Origin: JAFGMC01 sp963540515
Lineage (GTDB): Bacteria; Pseudomonadota; Alphaproteobacteria; Rs-D84
DNA: 35,291 nucleotides
Direction: 5' to 3'
NCBI GenBank assembly: GCA_963540515.1
Contig: CAUTNA010000008.1
Coordinates: 1 to 35,291 of the forward strand
Under the pieces are notes generated by a model, which saw only the letters and a program-made list of their open reading frames with translations, had not been told where the DNA came from and did no database searches. Of the stretch, positions 24,398 to 33,275 are shown in pieces. Position 1 is the first letter of the stretch, and the number at the start of each line of letters is the position of its first letter. The translations under genes were made by a program, and so were the position numbers.

Positions 24398-24847
24398 TTA
24401 AAATTTTGGTGCATTTTTTAGTTTATCTAAAACTGCTTCCATACCACCCATTTTTTGAACCATAGCCATCTGTCTTTTCATGTCTAAATATTGTTTTATG
24501 ATATGTTCAACTTCTTTTACTGTTGTTCCACTTTTTTCCGCAATCCTTACTTTTGCATTTGCAAATATAGAATCTGGTTTTTGTCTTTCTTCATCTGTCA
24601 TAGATTCTAAAATTTTTATTTGCTTATCTAAACTTCCATCTTTTATTTTTTCTTTCATAGCATTAACAGCACCAGATGCCCCAGGTATCATTTTTAATAC
24701 CATGCTAAAATTACTCATTTTTTTAACTTGCTTTAATTGTGCAAGCATATCATTCATATCAAAATTACCTGACATCATTCTTTCGGTTAGTTCTTTCATA
24801 CCTTTTTTTTCAGTTTTATCTTCTGTTTTCTTTCCAAAATTAAACAT
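24398..24847 (-). CDS. Free-standing SRP54 M-domain protein
   Basis: Ffh/SRP54 consists of an N-G GTPase and a methionine-rich M domain that binds 4.5S RNA and signal peptides. This 149-aa protein is only the M domain. After a charged 15-residue N-terminus come a GNFDMNDMLAQLKQVKKM segment (like F.l.DfleQl.qikkmG), a finger-loop-like MIPGASG, then LESMTDEERQKPDSI, and the RNA-binding helix-turn-helix VRIAEKSGTTVKEVEHIIKQ. The usual SRxxRIAxGSG is altered: the first arginine is replaced (NAKVRIAEKSG) and the first glycine is lysine. An AAGGAG site fixes the start; uvrA lies directly upstream, so no GTPase part has been missed. It is an operon partner of rlmE. It may be a paralogue of a full Ffh elsewhere or half of a split one. 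Confidence 0.85.
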   Translation of the reverse strand: MFNFGKKTEDKTEKKGMKELTERMMSGNFDMNDMLAQLKQVKKMSNFSMVLKMIPGASGAVNAMKEKIKDGSLDKQIKILESMTDEERQKPDSIFANAKVRIAEKSGTTVKEVEHIIKQYLDMKRQMAMVQKMGGMEAVLDKLKNAPKF

Positions 24848-24883
24848 ATATGAATTCTCCTTTTATCTTCTTATTCTAACATC

Positions 24884-27700
24884 TTATTTTAAATATTTCT
24901 TTAAATATTTTCCTGTTAAAGAGTCTTTGTTTTCTGTAATTTCTTCTGGAGTCCCAGTTGCTATTACCTTGCCCCCTTCACTTCCTCCAAAAGGTCCCAT
25001 ATCTATAATCCAATCTGCAACTTTTATTACTTCTAAATTATGTTCGATTATTATTACAGTATTTCCTGCATCAACTAATTCTTGTAAAACAGAAAGTAAC
25101 ATTTTTATATCTTCAAAATGAAGACCTGTTGTTGGTTCATCTAAAATATATATTGTCTTTCCAGTACCTCTTGCTGATAATTCTTTAGATAGTTTTATTC
25201 TTTGTGCCTCTCCTCCAGATAATTCAAGACTACTTTGTCCAAGTTGAATATAATCAAGCCCTACTTTTTTTAATAGTTCTAATTTTTTAGCAATTGAAGG
25301 AATGTTTATAAAAAATCTGTATGCTTCTTCAACTGTCATATCTAAAACATCAGCTATAGATTTTCCTTTATACTTAACAGATAAAGTTTCTTCATTGTAT
25401 CTTTTACCATCACATTTATCACATTTAACATATACATCAGGTAAAAAGTTCATTTCTATTTTTATCTGTCCATCACCTTGACATGATTCACACCTTCCAC
25501 CCTTTAAATTAAATGAAAATCTGGCAATTGTATAACCTTTTGCTTTAGCCTCAGGAAGAGAAGCAAAGAAATTTCTTATATCTGTAAAAACACCTGTATA
25601 GGTTGCAGGATTACTTCTTGGTGTTCTTCCAATTGGAGATTGATCAATATCTACAACTTTATCAATATTGCTTGTTCCTTCTATGGATTTATAAGCACCT
25701 GTCTCTAAATTTGAATTATAAATATATTTCATCAAAATTGGATATAAAGTGTTTATAAGAAGTGTTGATTTACCAGATCCAGATACTCCAGTTAAAACAA
25801 TAAGTTTACCAAGAGGAAATTCAACATCTATATTTTTTAAATTATGGCTGGTTGCACCTTTTAAAATTATAGAATTTCCATTTCCTTTTCTTCTTTCTTG
25901 TGGTACCTCTATTTTTTTTATTCCTCTTAAATATTGACCTGTTAAAGAATCTGGGTTTTCTATAACTTCCTCTGGTGTTCCACTTGCAACTATTTTTCCT
26001 CCTCCAATTCCTGCTCCTTTTCCAATATCAACCAAAAAATCTGCATTTCTCATTGCATCTTCATCATGTTCAACCACAATAACAGTATTATCTTTATCTC
26101 TCAGCATTTTTAAAGTATTAATTAATTTATCATTATCACTTTGGTGAAGCCCAATTGATGGTTCATCCAAAACATATAAAACCCCAGACAGTCCACTTCC
26201 TATTTGAGATGCAAGTCTTATTCTTTGTGCTTCACCTCCAGATAGAGTTCCTGATGATCTTGATAATGTTAAATATCCAAGCCCAACATTTTGTAAAAAT
26301 TCAAGTCTGCTTATAATTTCTTTTAAAATAACTTTAGAAATTTCTTTTTCTTTACTCGTAAGCTTTAAAGGTAGTTCTTTAAACCAAGCTAGAGAATCAT
26401 TTACTGATAAATCAGTTATATCCATAATATCTTTTTTATCAATTTTTATACATAATGCCTGAACACTTAATCTTTTTCCATGACAAACAGGGCATATTTT
26501 CTGATTTTGATATCTTGATAGATCTGTGCTTGCTTCAGGAGATTCTGTCCATCTTCTTTGAAGATTATTAATAATTCCTTCAAATGGCTTAGAATATTTA
26601 AAACCATTCCAATTAATTTTTATAGATTCATCTCCTGTCCCATACAAGAGAATATTTTTATGCTCTTGAGAAAGAGTATTCCATGGTTTATTTAAAGGTA
26701 TATCATATTTTGCTTTTAATCCTTTTAATAAGTGTTCATATTGAGTTAGCATTCCATTTCTTGACCAAGGGGCAATTGCTCCATCTAAAATAGATTTTGA
26801 TTCATCAGGCACTATTAAATTTAAATCAAAACTAAGTTGTATACCAAGACCACCACAATTTTGACAAGCACCTGTTGGGGAATTGAAAGAAAATAATCTT
26901 GGTTCTATTTTCGGAACCGCAAAGCCACTTACTGGACAAGCATAGTTTCTTGAAAATAAAATATCTTCATTTGTATCTAATCTTTTTACTAAAACACTTT
27001 CAGGAACAAGCCTGAGTGAGGCTTCAAAAGAAGAATAAATTCTTGAAGAAAAATCTTCATCTTTTTCATCTGGTATTGATATCCTATCAATAATTATATT
27101 TATAGTATGTTTTTTATTTTTATCTAAAGATGGAGTTTCAGATAAATCATATAATTCTCCATCAATTATTGCTCTTTGATAACCTTGTTTAATTAAAAAT
27201 AAAATCTCTTTTTTATACTCTCCTTTTCTTTCTTTAATAAAAGGTGCCATAATATAAATATTTGTATTTGAAGGTATTTTTAAAGTCCATTCTACCATTT
27301 CAGATATAGTTTGAGATTTTATAGGAAGACCTGTAATCGGTGAATGAGGTATACCAATTCTTGCCCATAAAAGTCTGTAATAATCATAAATCTCTGTGAT
27401 TGTTCCAACGGTAGAACGTGGGTTTTTAGAAGTTGTTTTTTGTTCAATAGAAATTGCAGGAGATAGTCCTTCAATAATATCAACATCAGGCTTTTTTTGC
27501 ATATCTAAAAATTGTCTAGCATAACTTGAAAGAGACTCTACATATCTTCTTTGTCCTTCTGCATATATAGTATTAAAAGCAAGTGATGATTTGCCAGATC
27601 CAGATACCCCAGTAAAAACAATTAATTTATTTTTTGGTATATCTAAATCTATATTTTTTAGATTATTCTCTCTTGCTCCGCGAATTTTAATAAAATTCAT
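24884..27700 (-). CDS. uvrA: Excinuclease ABC subunit A
   Basis: Damage-recognition ATPase of nucleotide excision repair. Two ABC modules are complete: Walker A at VSGSGKSSLAFNT near the N-terminus and VSGSGKSTLL in the second half, with LSGGEAQRI signatures in both. Zinc modules include CPVCHGKR and CESCQGDGQ with CDKCDGKRY. The first zinc module reads CPVSGF then CQNCGG, with serine at the usual second cysteine. At 938 aa it is full length. The SRP M-domain gene follows after 36 bases. Confidence 0.98.
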   Translation of the reverse strand: MNFIKIRGARENNLKNIDLDIPKNKLIVFTGVSGSGKSSLAFNTIYAEGQRRYVESLSSYARQFLDMQKKPDVDIIEGLSPAISIEQKTTSKNPRSTVGTITEIYDYYRLLWARIGIPHSPITGLPIKSQTISEMVEWTLKIPSNTNIYIMAPFIKERKGEYKKEILFLIKQGYQRAIIDGELYDLSETPSLDKNKKHTINIIIDRISIPDEKDEDFSSRIYSSFEASLRLVPESVLVKRLDTNEDILFSRNYACPVSGFAVPKIEPRLFSFNSPTGACQNCGGLGIQLSFDLNLIVPDESKSILDGAIAPWSRNGMLTQYEHLLKGLKAKYDIPLNKPWNTLSQEHKNILLYGTGDESIKINWNGFKYSKPFEGIINNLQRRWTESPEASTDLSRYQNQKICPVCHGKRLSVQALCIKIDKKDIMDITDLSVNDSLAWFKELPLKLTSKEKEISKVILKEIISRLEFLQNVGLGYLTLSRSSGTLSGGEAQRIRLASQIGSGLSGVLYVLDEPSIGLHQSDNDKLINTLKMLRDKDNTVIVVEHDEDAMRNADFLVDIGKGAGIGGGKIVASGTPEEVIENPDSLTGQYLRGIKKIEVPQERRKGNGNSIILKGATSHNLKNIDVEFPLGKLIVLTGVSGSGKSTLLINTLYPILMKYIYNSNLETGAYKSIEGTSNIDKVVDIDQSPIGRTPRSNPATYTGVFTDIRNFFASLPEAKAKGYTIARFSFNLKGGRCESCQGDGQIKIEMNFLPDVYVKCDKCDGKRYNEETLSVKYKGKSIADVLDMTVEEAYRFFINIPSIAKKLELLKKVGLDYIQLGQSSLELSGGEAQRIKLSKELSARGTGKTIYILDEPTTGLHFEDIKMLLSVLQELVDAGNTVIIIEHNLEVIKVADWIIDMGPFGGSEGGKVIATGTPEEITENKDSLTGKYLKKYLK

Positions 27701-27782
27701 AATAAAACCTGCTTTAATTAAACTAGTTTGAATATAGAATAAATAAGGAATATTTCAAGATTAGTGTTATATACTGATATAT

Positions 27783-27813
27783 AAAAAAAATCAGGTAAAA
27801 ACTACCTGATTTT
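27783..27813 (-). terminator. Intrinsic terminator of the rodZ-like gene
   Basis: AAAATCAGGTA (27787-27797) pairs with TACCTGATTTT (27803-27813) around five bases. On the minus strand the stem is followed by a run of T residues. It overlaps the last two bases of the stop codon. Confidence 0.85.
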
Positions 27814-28648
27814 ATTCTTTTGAAAGTTGTTGAGTTTCATTGATAAGATATTCTGGAGTCATAATAATTCCTGATTTTCTTGTATTAAGTGCTCCTATTT
27901 TTGGTAATAATTTTTTATTAACCCAAATATCTATTCCACCAGCATTTCCAAAAGTTCCTTTAAAATTACCATTGGGTACAAAATAAACATCTCCTGTAAT
28001 AAGAACACGACTGAAAACAGTATTTCCTCTTTGATCTTCAATTTTTACCCAAGATTCATTAGTTGCTTGAAGAACTATATCAGAGTTCTGTATATTTTCT
28101 GTTCCAAATTTTGAACGAACTTCTATTTTATATTCTGGTTCTGTAATAGCTGGTACTTGAACCTCTTGTGTTGTATTAGCTGCACTTGTCTCAACTTCTT
28201 TAGGTTTTTCATATAATAAAACAAATATTACAGCAATAGATAAAATAATTAACAAAGAAATACTTATAATCCATAGCCAATATTTTGATAAGATTTTGAT
28301 AAAAGAATTTATAGAATTTTTATTATTCTCTTCTGTTGATTTAGTTATATCTTTTTCTAAAACTTCTGAATCTTCTGCTTCGGTTGATTTAGAAATTTCT
28401 TGTTTAATTTTTTTTACAATTAAATCAGGATCAAGTCCAAGTTCAACAGCATAGTTTCTTGCAAATCCAAGTAAATAAACTCTTTCAGGTATTTTATCGT
28501 AATTGCCAGTTTCCAAAGCAGACAAATAATCTTCTTTTATACAAAGTATTTTTGATATTGTAAATATCTCTCGTTTGCGTCTGCCACTTGTACGCGCTTC
28601 AAACAGCATTTGCGCAGCAGTTAAATCTTTATTGTTTTTATCAATCAT
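27812..28648 (-). CDS. rodZ: RodZ-like HTH membrane protein
   Basis: RodZ anchors MreB filaments to the membrane for rod-shape elongation. The 278-aa product has the family layout: a cytoplasmic helix-turn-helix (about residues 10-80, with ALETGNYDKIPERVYLLGFARNYA), an acidic linker, one transmembrane helix (about 123-146) and a periplasmic DUF4115-type beta domain (about 195-265, SWVKIEDQRGNTVFSRVL). A GAGGG site precedes the ATG. It is 36 bases downstream of dusB and is followed by a terminator. The HTH may also bind DNA; that is not visible. Confidence 0.88.
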   Translation of the reverse strand: MIDKNNKDLTAAQMLFEARTSGRRKREIFTISKILCIKEDYLSALETGNYDKIPERVYLLGFARNYAVELGLDPDLIVKKIKQEISKSTEAEDSEVLEKDITKSTEENNKNSINSFIKILSKYWLWIISISLLIILSIAVIFVLLYEKPKEVETSAANTTQEVQVPAITEPEYKIEVRSKFGTENIQNSDIVLQATNESWVKIEDQRGNTVFSRVLITGDVYFVPNGNFKGTFGNAGGIDIWVNKKLLPKIGALNTRKSGIIMTPEYLINETQQLSKE

Positions 28649-28684
28649 ACTTTGCCCTCACTTGTTAATGAATAATGATAAAAT

Positions 28685-29605
28685 CTATATATCTTCAATG
28701 CAATTGAAAAATGTTGTAATTTCTGATTTTAATTTTTTTAATTCAGTAATTTGGTTTATTTTTATTCTAAATTCTGAAGAATTTTTTAGTCCTGCAGAAT
28801 ACCAAGCAATATGTTTTCTAAAAAAAGGAATACCAACTCTTTCTCCATAATATTCAAGTGTGTATTCAAGATGTTCTAAAACAGTATCTAAGATATCAAT
28901 CTTTATAGGTTCTTCTGAAATCTCTGCAATCAGCCAAGGTTTTCCAAGAAGAGCACGTCCTATCATAACAGAATCATATCCAAGATTTTTAACTTTTTCT
29001 ATATCTTCTTTTGTTTTAATATCTCCATTTCCAACTATTGGAATCAAACCATTTGGCTTCTCTTCTAATTTTGAATTTCCTTTAAAAAGTTGAGTTTTAG
29101 TTCTCCCATGAATTGTTGCAAATGTTGCACCTTCATTTTCTGCAATTTTAATTAAGTCTTTCCAATTTTTGTTTTGTTCATCCCAGCCAAGTCTTGTTTT
29201 TATTGAAACTGGTATTTTAACACTTTTTACAACATTTGATATAATTTGACCAGCAAGTTTATGATCTTTCATTAAAAAAGCACCTGCATTTGCTTTACTT
29301 GCCACTTTCGGAACAGGACAACCCATATTTATATCAATCCATTTTGCTCCAAGATCTTCCAGAATTTTTGCAGCTACAGCCATAACAATAGGATCTGCTC
29401 CAAAAATTTGTGCTCCTAAATTTTCTTCATCAAAATATGTATCAAAATTTCTTAAACAATTTTTATTTTGTAAACTGATAGAATGACTTGAAATCATTTC
29501 GGTTAGCATATTAACATCTGGAGAAAATTTTTTTATTATTTTCCTGAATGGTTTATCCGTTATTCCTGCAAGAGGTGCTGTAAAAATTTGATTTAACTTA
29601 AACAC
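28685..29605 (-). CDS. dusB: tRNA-dihydrouridine synthase, DusB-like
   Basis: An FMN enzyme that reduces uridines in tRNA D-loops. The TIM barrel starts at FTAPLAGITDKPFR; the catalytic cysteine is C96 in INMGCPVPKVASKANAGAFLM, and later motifs are SIKTRLGWDE, IHGRTKTQLF and VGNGDI with SVMIGRALLGKPW. At 306 aa it is somewhat shorter than E. coli DusB. The chosen start is GTG at 29603-29605; an overlapping ATG two bases before it is out of frame. No ribosome-binding site is visible. It is divergent from the ftsB-like gene. Confidence 0.93.
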   Translation of the reverse strand: MFKLNQIFTAPLAGITDKPFRKIIKKFSPDVNMLTEMISSHSISLQNKNCLRNFDTYFDEENLGAQIFGADPIVMAVAAKILEDLGAKWIDINMGCPVPKVASKANAGAFLMKDHKLAGQIISNVVKSVKIPVSIKTRLGWDEQNKNWKDLIKIAENEGATFATIHGRTKTQLFKGNSKLEEKPNGLIPIVGNGDIKTKEDIEKVKNLGYDSVMIGRALLGKPWLIAEISEEPIKIDILDTVLEHLEYTLEYYGERVGIPFFRKHIAWYSAGLKNSSEFRIKINQITELKKLKSEITTFFNCIEDI

Positions 29606-29617
29606 TCATGATATAAT
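29588..29617 (+). promoter_or_regulatory. ftsB-like gene promoter, predicted leaderless
   Basis: TTGATT (29588-29593) and a perfect TATAAT (29612-29617) are 18 bases apart. The ATG at 29625 follows after 7 bases. An earlier in-frame ATG at 29616 overlaps the -10 box and so should not be in the transcript. Confidence 0.6.
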
Positions 29618-29624
29618 GCCAAGT

Positions 29625-29951
29625 ATGAAGAATAAAATCAAAGTTTTATTTAATTATATATTATCTTCTTGCAGAGATTGGTATGGCAGATTTGGATTAA
29701 TATTTATAATTATATCTATTGTTCTTTTAATAAGATTACTGTTTTTTGGAAATACTAATTTTATAAAATATGTATCTAATATTTGGAAACTTAAACATTT
29801 AACAAATGATTTAGTATTAGCTGAGAAGAATTTAGAAGATATTTCAAAACATATTGAATTGATAGAAAAAAGATCTCCTGATTATATAGAGGAATTAAGT
29901 ATAAAATATCTAAATATGTCAGAGCCAAAGGCAAGAATTTTGAGATTTTAA
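29625..29951 (+). CDS. FtsB/DivIC-like septum formation initiator
   Basis: Probable divisome protein. The 108-aa form has a short cytoplasmic N-terminus, one transmembrane helix (about residues 22-42) and a periplasmic coiled coil (about 55-85, NDLVLAEKNLEDISKHIELI), ending in IEELSIKYLNMSEPKARILRF, which resembles the DivIC-family C-terminus. FtsB bridges FtsL and FtsQ in E. coli. In many alphaproteobacteria the gene lies near eno or pdhA; it does not here. Start chosen from the promoter position. It converges with the helicase gene, overlapping its stop by 3 bases. Confidence 0.75.
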   Translation: MKNKIKVLFNYILSSCRDWYGRFGLIFIIISIVLLIRLLFFGNTNFIKYVSNIWKLKHLTNDLVLAEKNLEDISKHIELIEKRSPDYIEELSIKYLNMSEPKARILRF

Positions 29952-31243
29952 TCAAATAAACTTAATTCTTTATTTGTAATTTTTCCACCAGATTCCACAA
30001 ATTCTAAAACTCTTTTATCAAATATAAGATCATTTTTTGAAATATTTTTTTCAATATGAATATCTTCTGATTTTTTAGTTCTGGAAAGAGCAACATAAAG
30101 TTGTCCATGTGCAAAAGCACCATTAGATATATCTATTATTACAGAATCAAGAGTTTTACCTTGTGATTTATGAATTGTCATAGCATATCCCAGCATTAAA
30201 GGAAATTGATAATATGTTCCAACTTCTTTTTCTTGAAGTTTACCATCTTCATCTGTTTCATATTCTATTTTTTTCCATTTTTCTTTTTTTACTAAAACAG
30301 TTTTTCCACTTAGAAGTTTAACTTTTATTAAATTTCTCTCCATATTTTCAATTCTTCCCATAGAACCATTTACCCAATCATTAGAATTTTTTACAAATAT
30401 TACAAGAGCACCAAGTTTTAAATCTAATTTTAATGGTGCAGGTAAAGTTTTTTCATTAAAATCTCCTTCTATCTCTCCATTGTATGTTATTATTGGTGAG
30501 TTTATGGAATCTAATTTTTTTATATTTATACTTTCTGCAACAGATTTGAAAGGTGTAATAACTACTGCATTAGATAATTTATCATAGTCTTTTATTTTAC
30601 ATTTATTAAAAAAATCTATAGATGATATGTCATTATTTCTAAGTTTCTGTAAATTTGAAAGAAGAATACTATCATTTTGACGATATACAGTATCAAAATT
30701 GATTAGTCTAAAATTTCCTTTTTCATAGGCAGAACTATCAAAAAAGTAAGAATTTTCAAAACCATATTTTTCTTTAAAATATTCTCCTGCCTTTTTAGTT
30801 ATAACTGGTGGCAGTTGAAACATATCTCCAACAAGAATTGTTTGAATACCTCCAAAGGGAAGATTTGATTTTAATGCTTTTTTACATAAAAAATCTATTA
30901 CGTCTAAAATATCTGGAGATACCATAGAAATTTCATCAATTATAAGTAAGTCAGATTTTTGAAGTATTGATTTAGTTTTTGTTTTTAGTTTTAAAATATC
31001 AAGAGGTACAAAATCATTTGGAGGAATTCTAAAAAATGAGTGAATTGTTTGTCCTTCGATATTTATTGCAGATATAGCTGTTGGAGATACTGATATAATA
31101 TTTTTCTTAGAGTAAAGCTTTAAATGTTTTATAAAAGTTGATTTTCCAGTACCTGCCTGCCCTAGAATCAAAATATTTATATTTGAATTTTCAATTTTTT
31201 CAAAAGTATCTGCTTGTAAATTACTTAAAATTTCTTTAATCAT
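29948..31243 (-). CDS. Pif1/RecD2-type superfamily 1 DNA helicase
   Basis: A predicted 5'-3' helicase. Motifs run in order: Walker A GQAGTGKST (28-36), Walker B LLIIDEISMVSP, motif III VGDMFQLPPV, VYRQND, the 2B/SH3-like segment GALVIFVKNSNDWVNGSMGRI, then GYAMTIHKSQGKTLDSVIID and YVALSRTK as motifs V and VI. At 431 aa it is the compact bacterial form, close to Pif1. It has no recB or recC beside it. Likely jobs are replication-fork restart or clearing of structured DNA. No ribosome-binding site is evident. Confidence 0.9.
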   Translation of the reverse strand: MIKEILSNLQADTFEKIENSNINILILGQAGTGKSTFIKHLKLYSKKNIISVSPTAISAINIEGQTIHSFFRIPPNDFVPLDILKLKTKTKSILQKSDLLIIDEISMVSPDILDVIDFLCKKALKSNLPFGGIQTILVGDMFQLPPVITKKAGEYFKEKYGFENSYFFDSSAYEKGNFRLINFDTVYRQNDSILLSNLQKLRNNDISSIDFFNKCKIKDYDKLSNAVVITPFKSVAESINIKKLDSINSPIITYNGEIEGDFNEKTLPAPLKLDLKLGALVIFVKNSNDWVNGSMGRIENMERNLIKVKLLSGKTVLVKKEKWKKIEYETDEDGKLQEKEVGTYYQFPLMLGYAMTIHKSQGKTLDSVIIDISNGAFAHGQLYVALSRTKKSEDIHIEKNISKNDLIFDKRVLEFVESGGKITNKELSLFD

Positions 31244-31282
31244 AGTGTTTTATTATTTTAATTTAATATTTACATTTTTATC

Positions 31283-31311
31283 TTGAAAATCAATTTAAAT
31301 AAATATAGTAT
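31283..31311 (+). promoter_or_regulatory. Promoter of the CAT tRNA
   Basis: TTGAAA (31283-31288) and TAGTAT (31306-31311) are 17 bases apart, identical in both hexamers and spacing to the rimM promoter. The tRNA begins 10 bases after the -10 box. Confidence 0.7.
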
Positions 31312-31321
31312 TATATCTGTT

Positions 31322-31398
31322 GGGTCGGTAGCTCAGTTGGTTAGAGCGGAGCGCTCATAACGCTTTGGTCCGGGGTTCGAGTCCCTGCCGACCCACCA
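31322..31398 (+). tRNA. tRNA with CAT anticodon (Ile2 or elongator Met)
   Basis: A full cloverleaf: acceptor GGGTCGG pairs with CCGACCC, D-arm GCTCAGTTGGTTAGAGC, anticodon loop CTCATAA giving CAT, T-loop TTCGAGT, and encoded CCA. It is not initiator Met, because the first acceptor pair is a normal G-C. The acceptor stem and the TTGGTC after the anticodon stem lean towards the lysidine-modified isoleucine tRNA for AUA, but elongator methionine is not excluded. Confidence 0.93.
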
Positions 31399-31419
31399 CT
31401 CCTTTTTTGTTATTTATAT

Positions 31420-31445
31420 AAATGCCATAGATTGGCATTTTTTTT
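31420..31445 (+). terminator. Intrinsic terminator after the CAT tRNA
   Basis: AAATGCCA (31420-31427) pairs with TGGCATTT (31433-31440) around TAGAT and is followed by an uninterrupted T-run to 31445. Confidence 0.88.
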
Positions 31446-31548
31446 ATTTTAAATTGAATATAAGAAATAAGTTTTAAAAAATTCTTGTTTATACTTTAAA
31501 ATATAGAATGTTATTTTTTTATTCTTTTATAAAGAATAAGATTAATTT

Positions 31549-33264
31549 TTACATTTCTTTAGGTATTTTAAGTCCCATAAGGTCGATTGATTTTGATAGA
31601 ATCTCTAAAGATTTTTGAACTATTTTTATTCTTATTTGTTTTTGTTCCTCTTCAACATTTTCTGAAATAATTGGACAGTTGTGATAAAAAACATTAATAA
31701 CCTGACATAAATTATATGTATAACTTGCAAGAACATCTGTTGCTCTATTTTCAAAAGCAATATTTATAATTCTTTCAAAATCTAATAAACATAATGATAA
31801 ATCCCTTTCTTCCTTTGATAAAATAATATTATCTCTAAAATCAATTTCTTTATTTATTTCTAATTTATTTAAAATGCTATTTAATCTTACTGCTGTATAT
31901 AAAATATATGGTCCTGTTTTTCCTTCAAAACTTGTAAGAGCATCTACATCAAAAATATAATCAGAACGTAAATCATGTATTAAATCGTTAAATTTAAGAG
32001 CAGCAAGTGATATCATATCAACAGTATCGCTATCTAAATTTTTATCTGAATCTTTTATTCTTTGTTTTACAGCACTGTTTACTATTTCCATTATATCAAC
32101 AAGTCCTGCTGCATTTCCATCTCTGGTTTTAAATGGTTTGCCATCTTTTCCGTTAATTGTTCCATAACCAATATGCTCAAGTCTTTCAGATGGAAACAAA
32201 TCCATTAAATCAGATACTCTAAAAAGCTGTTGAAAATGTAAATTTTGACGAGCATCAGTTAGATATATTATATAATCTGGATTATCTGTAATTTTTCTGT
32301 AGTAAAGTGCCCCAATATCTGTTGCATCATATGGTACCGCACCTCTTGAATTATAAAACATAACTGGTGGCATTGGTGCAGTATCTGTATCTTTTTTTAC
32401 ATTTATAATTTCCGCTCCATCACTTTTTTCAAGCAAGTTTTTACTTCTTAATATTTTTTCTACTGGTTCAATATATTCAGCTGCATTTTTTTCACCAAGA
32501 TTATTATCAAATGGCAACATATCAAGTTTATTTATAATTCTTTCCATTTCTTTTAATGATACAGGAATAAAAGAATTATAAAGTGCAGTATAACCTGTAT
32601 GACCTTTTTGTAACTCAGATGTAATCTTGCGCGCCTCTTCCATAAAATTTTCATCTTCTTTTGCAAGTTTTGAAGCGTTTGGATAATATGTATTTAATTC
32701 ATCTATAGAAACAGTATATTCAAATTTAGTATCTTGATTAAAATCATTTTTAAAAAAGGGAAGTTCTGGATGAATTTTTTTTATCCAAGCAATGATAAGT
32801 CCCATAGATCTTCCCCAATCTCCCATATGATTATAAGAAATTGTTTTATGTCCTAAGAATCTTGCAATTCTATTAAATGTATCTCCTACAATTGAAGTAC
32901 GAAGATGTCCAATATGCATTGATTTTGCAACATTATATGAACCATAATCCATATCAATTATTTTAGGATCATTCGTTTTTACATTAATTTTTTCTTGTAG
33001 AGACTTCCAAATAAAAGAATCTTTTATTTTTATATTTATAAATCCAGCTCCTGCTATATTTACATTTTCTATAAAATCAATATTTGAAATTAAGGGAACA
33101 ATTTCTTTTGCAATTTCAATAGGAGACTTCTTTAATTCTTTTGCTTTAATCATTGCAATATTGGTTGAAAAATCTCCAAAACTTGAATCTCTTGGAATTT
33201 CTAAATTTATAGAAGTCTTAAGTTGTTCTGAAATAGTATTTGATACTGTTTTATAAAGATTCAT
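31549..33264 (-). CDS. argS: Arginyl-tRNA synthetase
   Basis: Charges tRNA-Arg. The HIGH motif is HIGH (117-120) in NVAKSMHIGHLRTS. The KMSK equivalent is GKPFKTRDGN, as in E. coli. The N-terminal ArgRS-specific domain is present (GDFSTNIAMIKAKELKKSP), and the C-terminal DALR anticodon domain has TGPYILYTAVRL. At 571 aa it is normal. An AGAGGT site supports the start, 11 bases after the sensor kinase stop, so argS probably shares that operon. Confidence 0.97.
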   Translation of the reverse strand: MNLYKTVSNTISEQLKTSINLEIPRDSSFGDFSTNIAMIKAKELKKSPIEIAKEIVPLISNIDFIENVNIAGAGFINIKIKDSFIWKSLQEKINVKTNDPKIIDMDYGSYNVAKSMHIGHLRTSIVGDTFNRIARFLGHKTISYNHMGDWGRSMGLIIAWIKKIHPELPFFKNDFNQDTKFEYTVSIDELNTYYPNASKLAKEDENFMEEARKITSELQKGHTGYTALYNSFIPVSLKEMERIINKLDMLPFDNNLGEKNAAEYIEPVEKILRSKNLLEKSDGAEIINVKKDTDTAPMPPVMFYNSRGAVPYDATDIGALYYRKITDNPDYIIYLTDARQNLHFQQLFRVSDLMDLFPSERLEHIGYGTINGKDGKPFKTRDGNAAGLVDIMEIVNSAVKQRIKDSDKNLDSDTVDMISLAALKFNDLIHDLRSDYIFDVDALTSFEGKTGPYILYTAVRLNSILNKLEINKEIDFRDNIILSKEERDLSLCLLDFERIINIAFENRATDVLASYTYNLCQVINVFYHNCPIISENVEEEQKQIRIKIVQKSLEILSKSIDLMGLKIPKEM

Positions 33265-33275
33265 ATTTTTACCTC

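Noticed and set aside
24480..25121. Long open frame on the plus strand opposite the M-domain gene and uvrA
   Set aside because: It is the antisense shadow of two well-supported genes; its composition mirrors their codons and it has no homology I recognise.
26932..26934. Serine in place of the second cysteine in the first UvrA zinc module (CPVSGF)
   Set aside because: I recall the same CPVSGF wording in other alphaproteobacterial UvrA proteins, so it is probably a lineage feature, not damage.
29616..29624. Upstream ATG for the ftsB-like gene
   Set aside because: It lies inside the TATAAT box, so the transcript would start after it.
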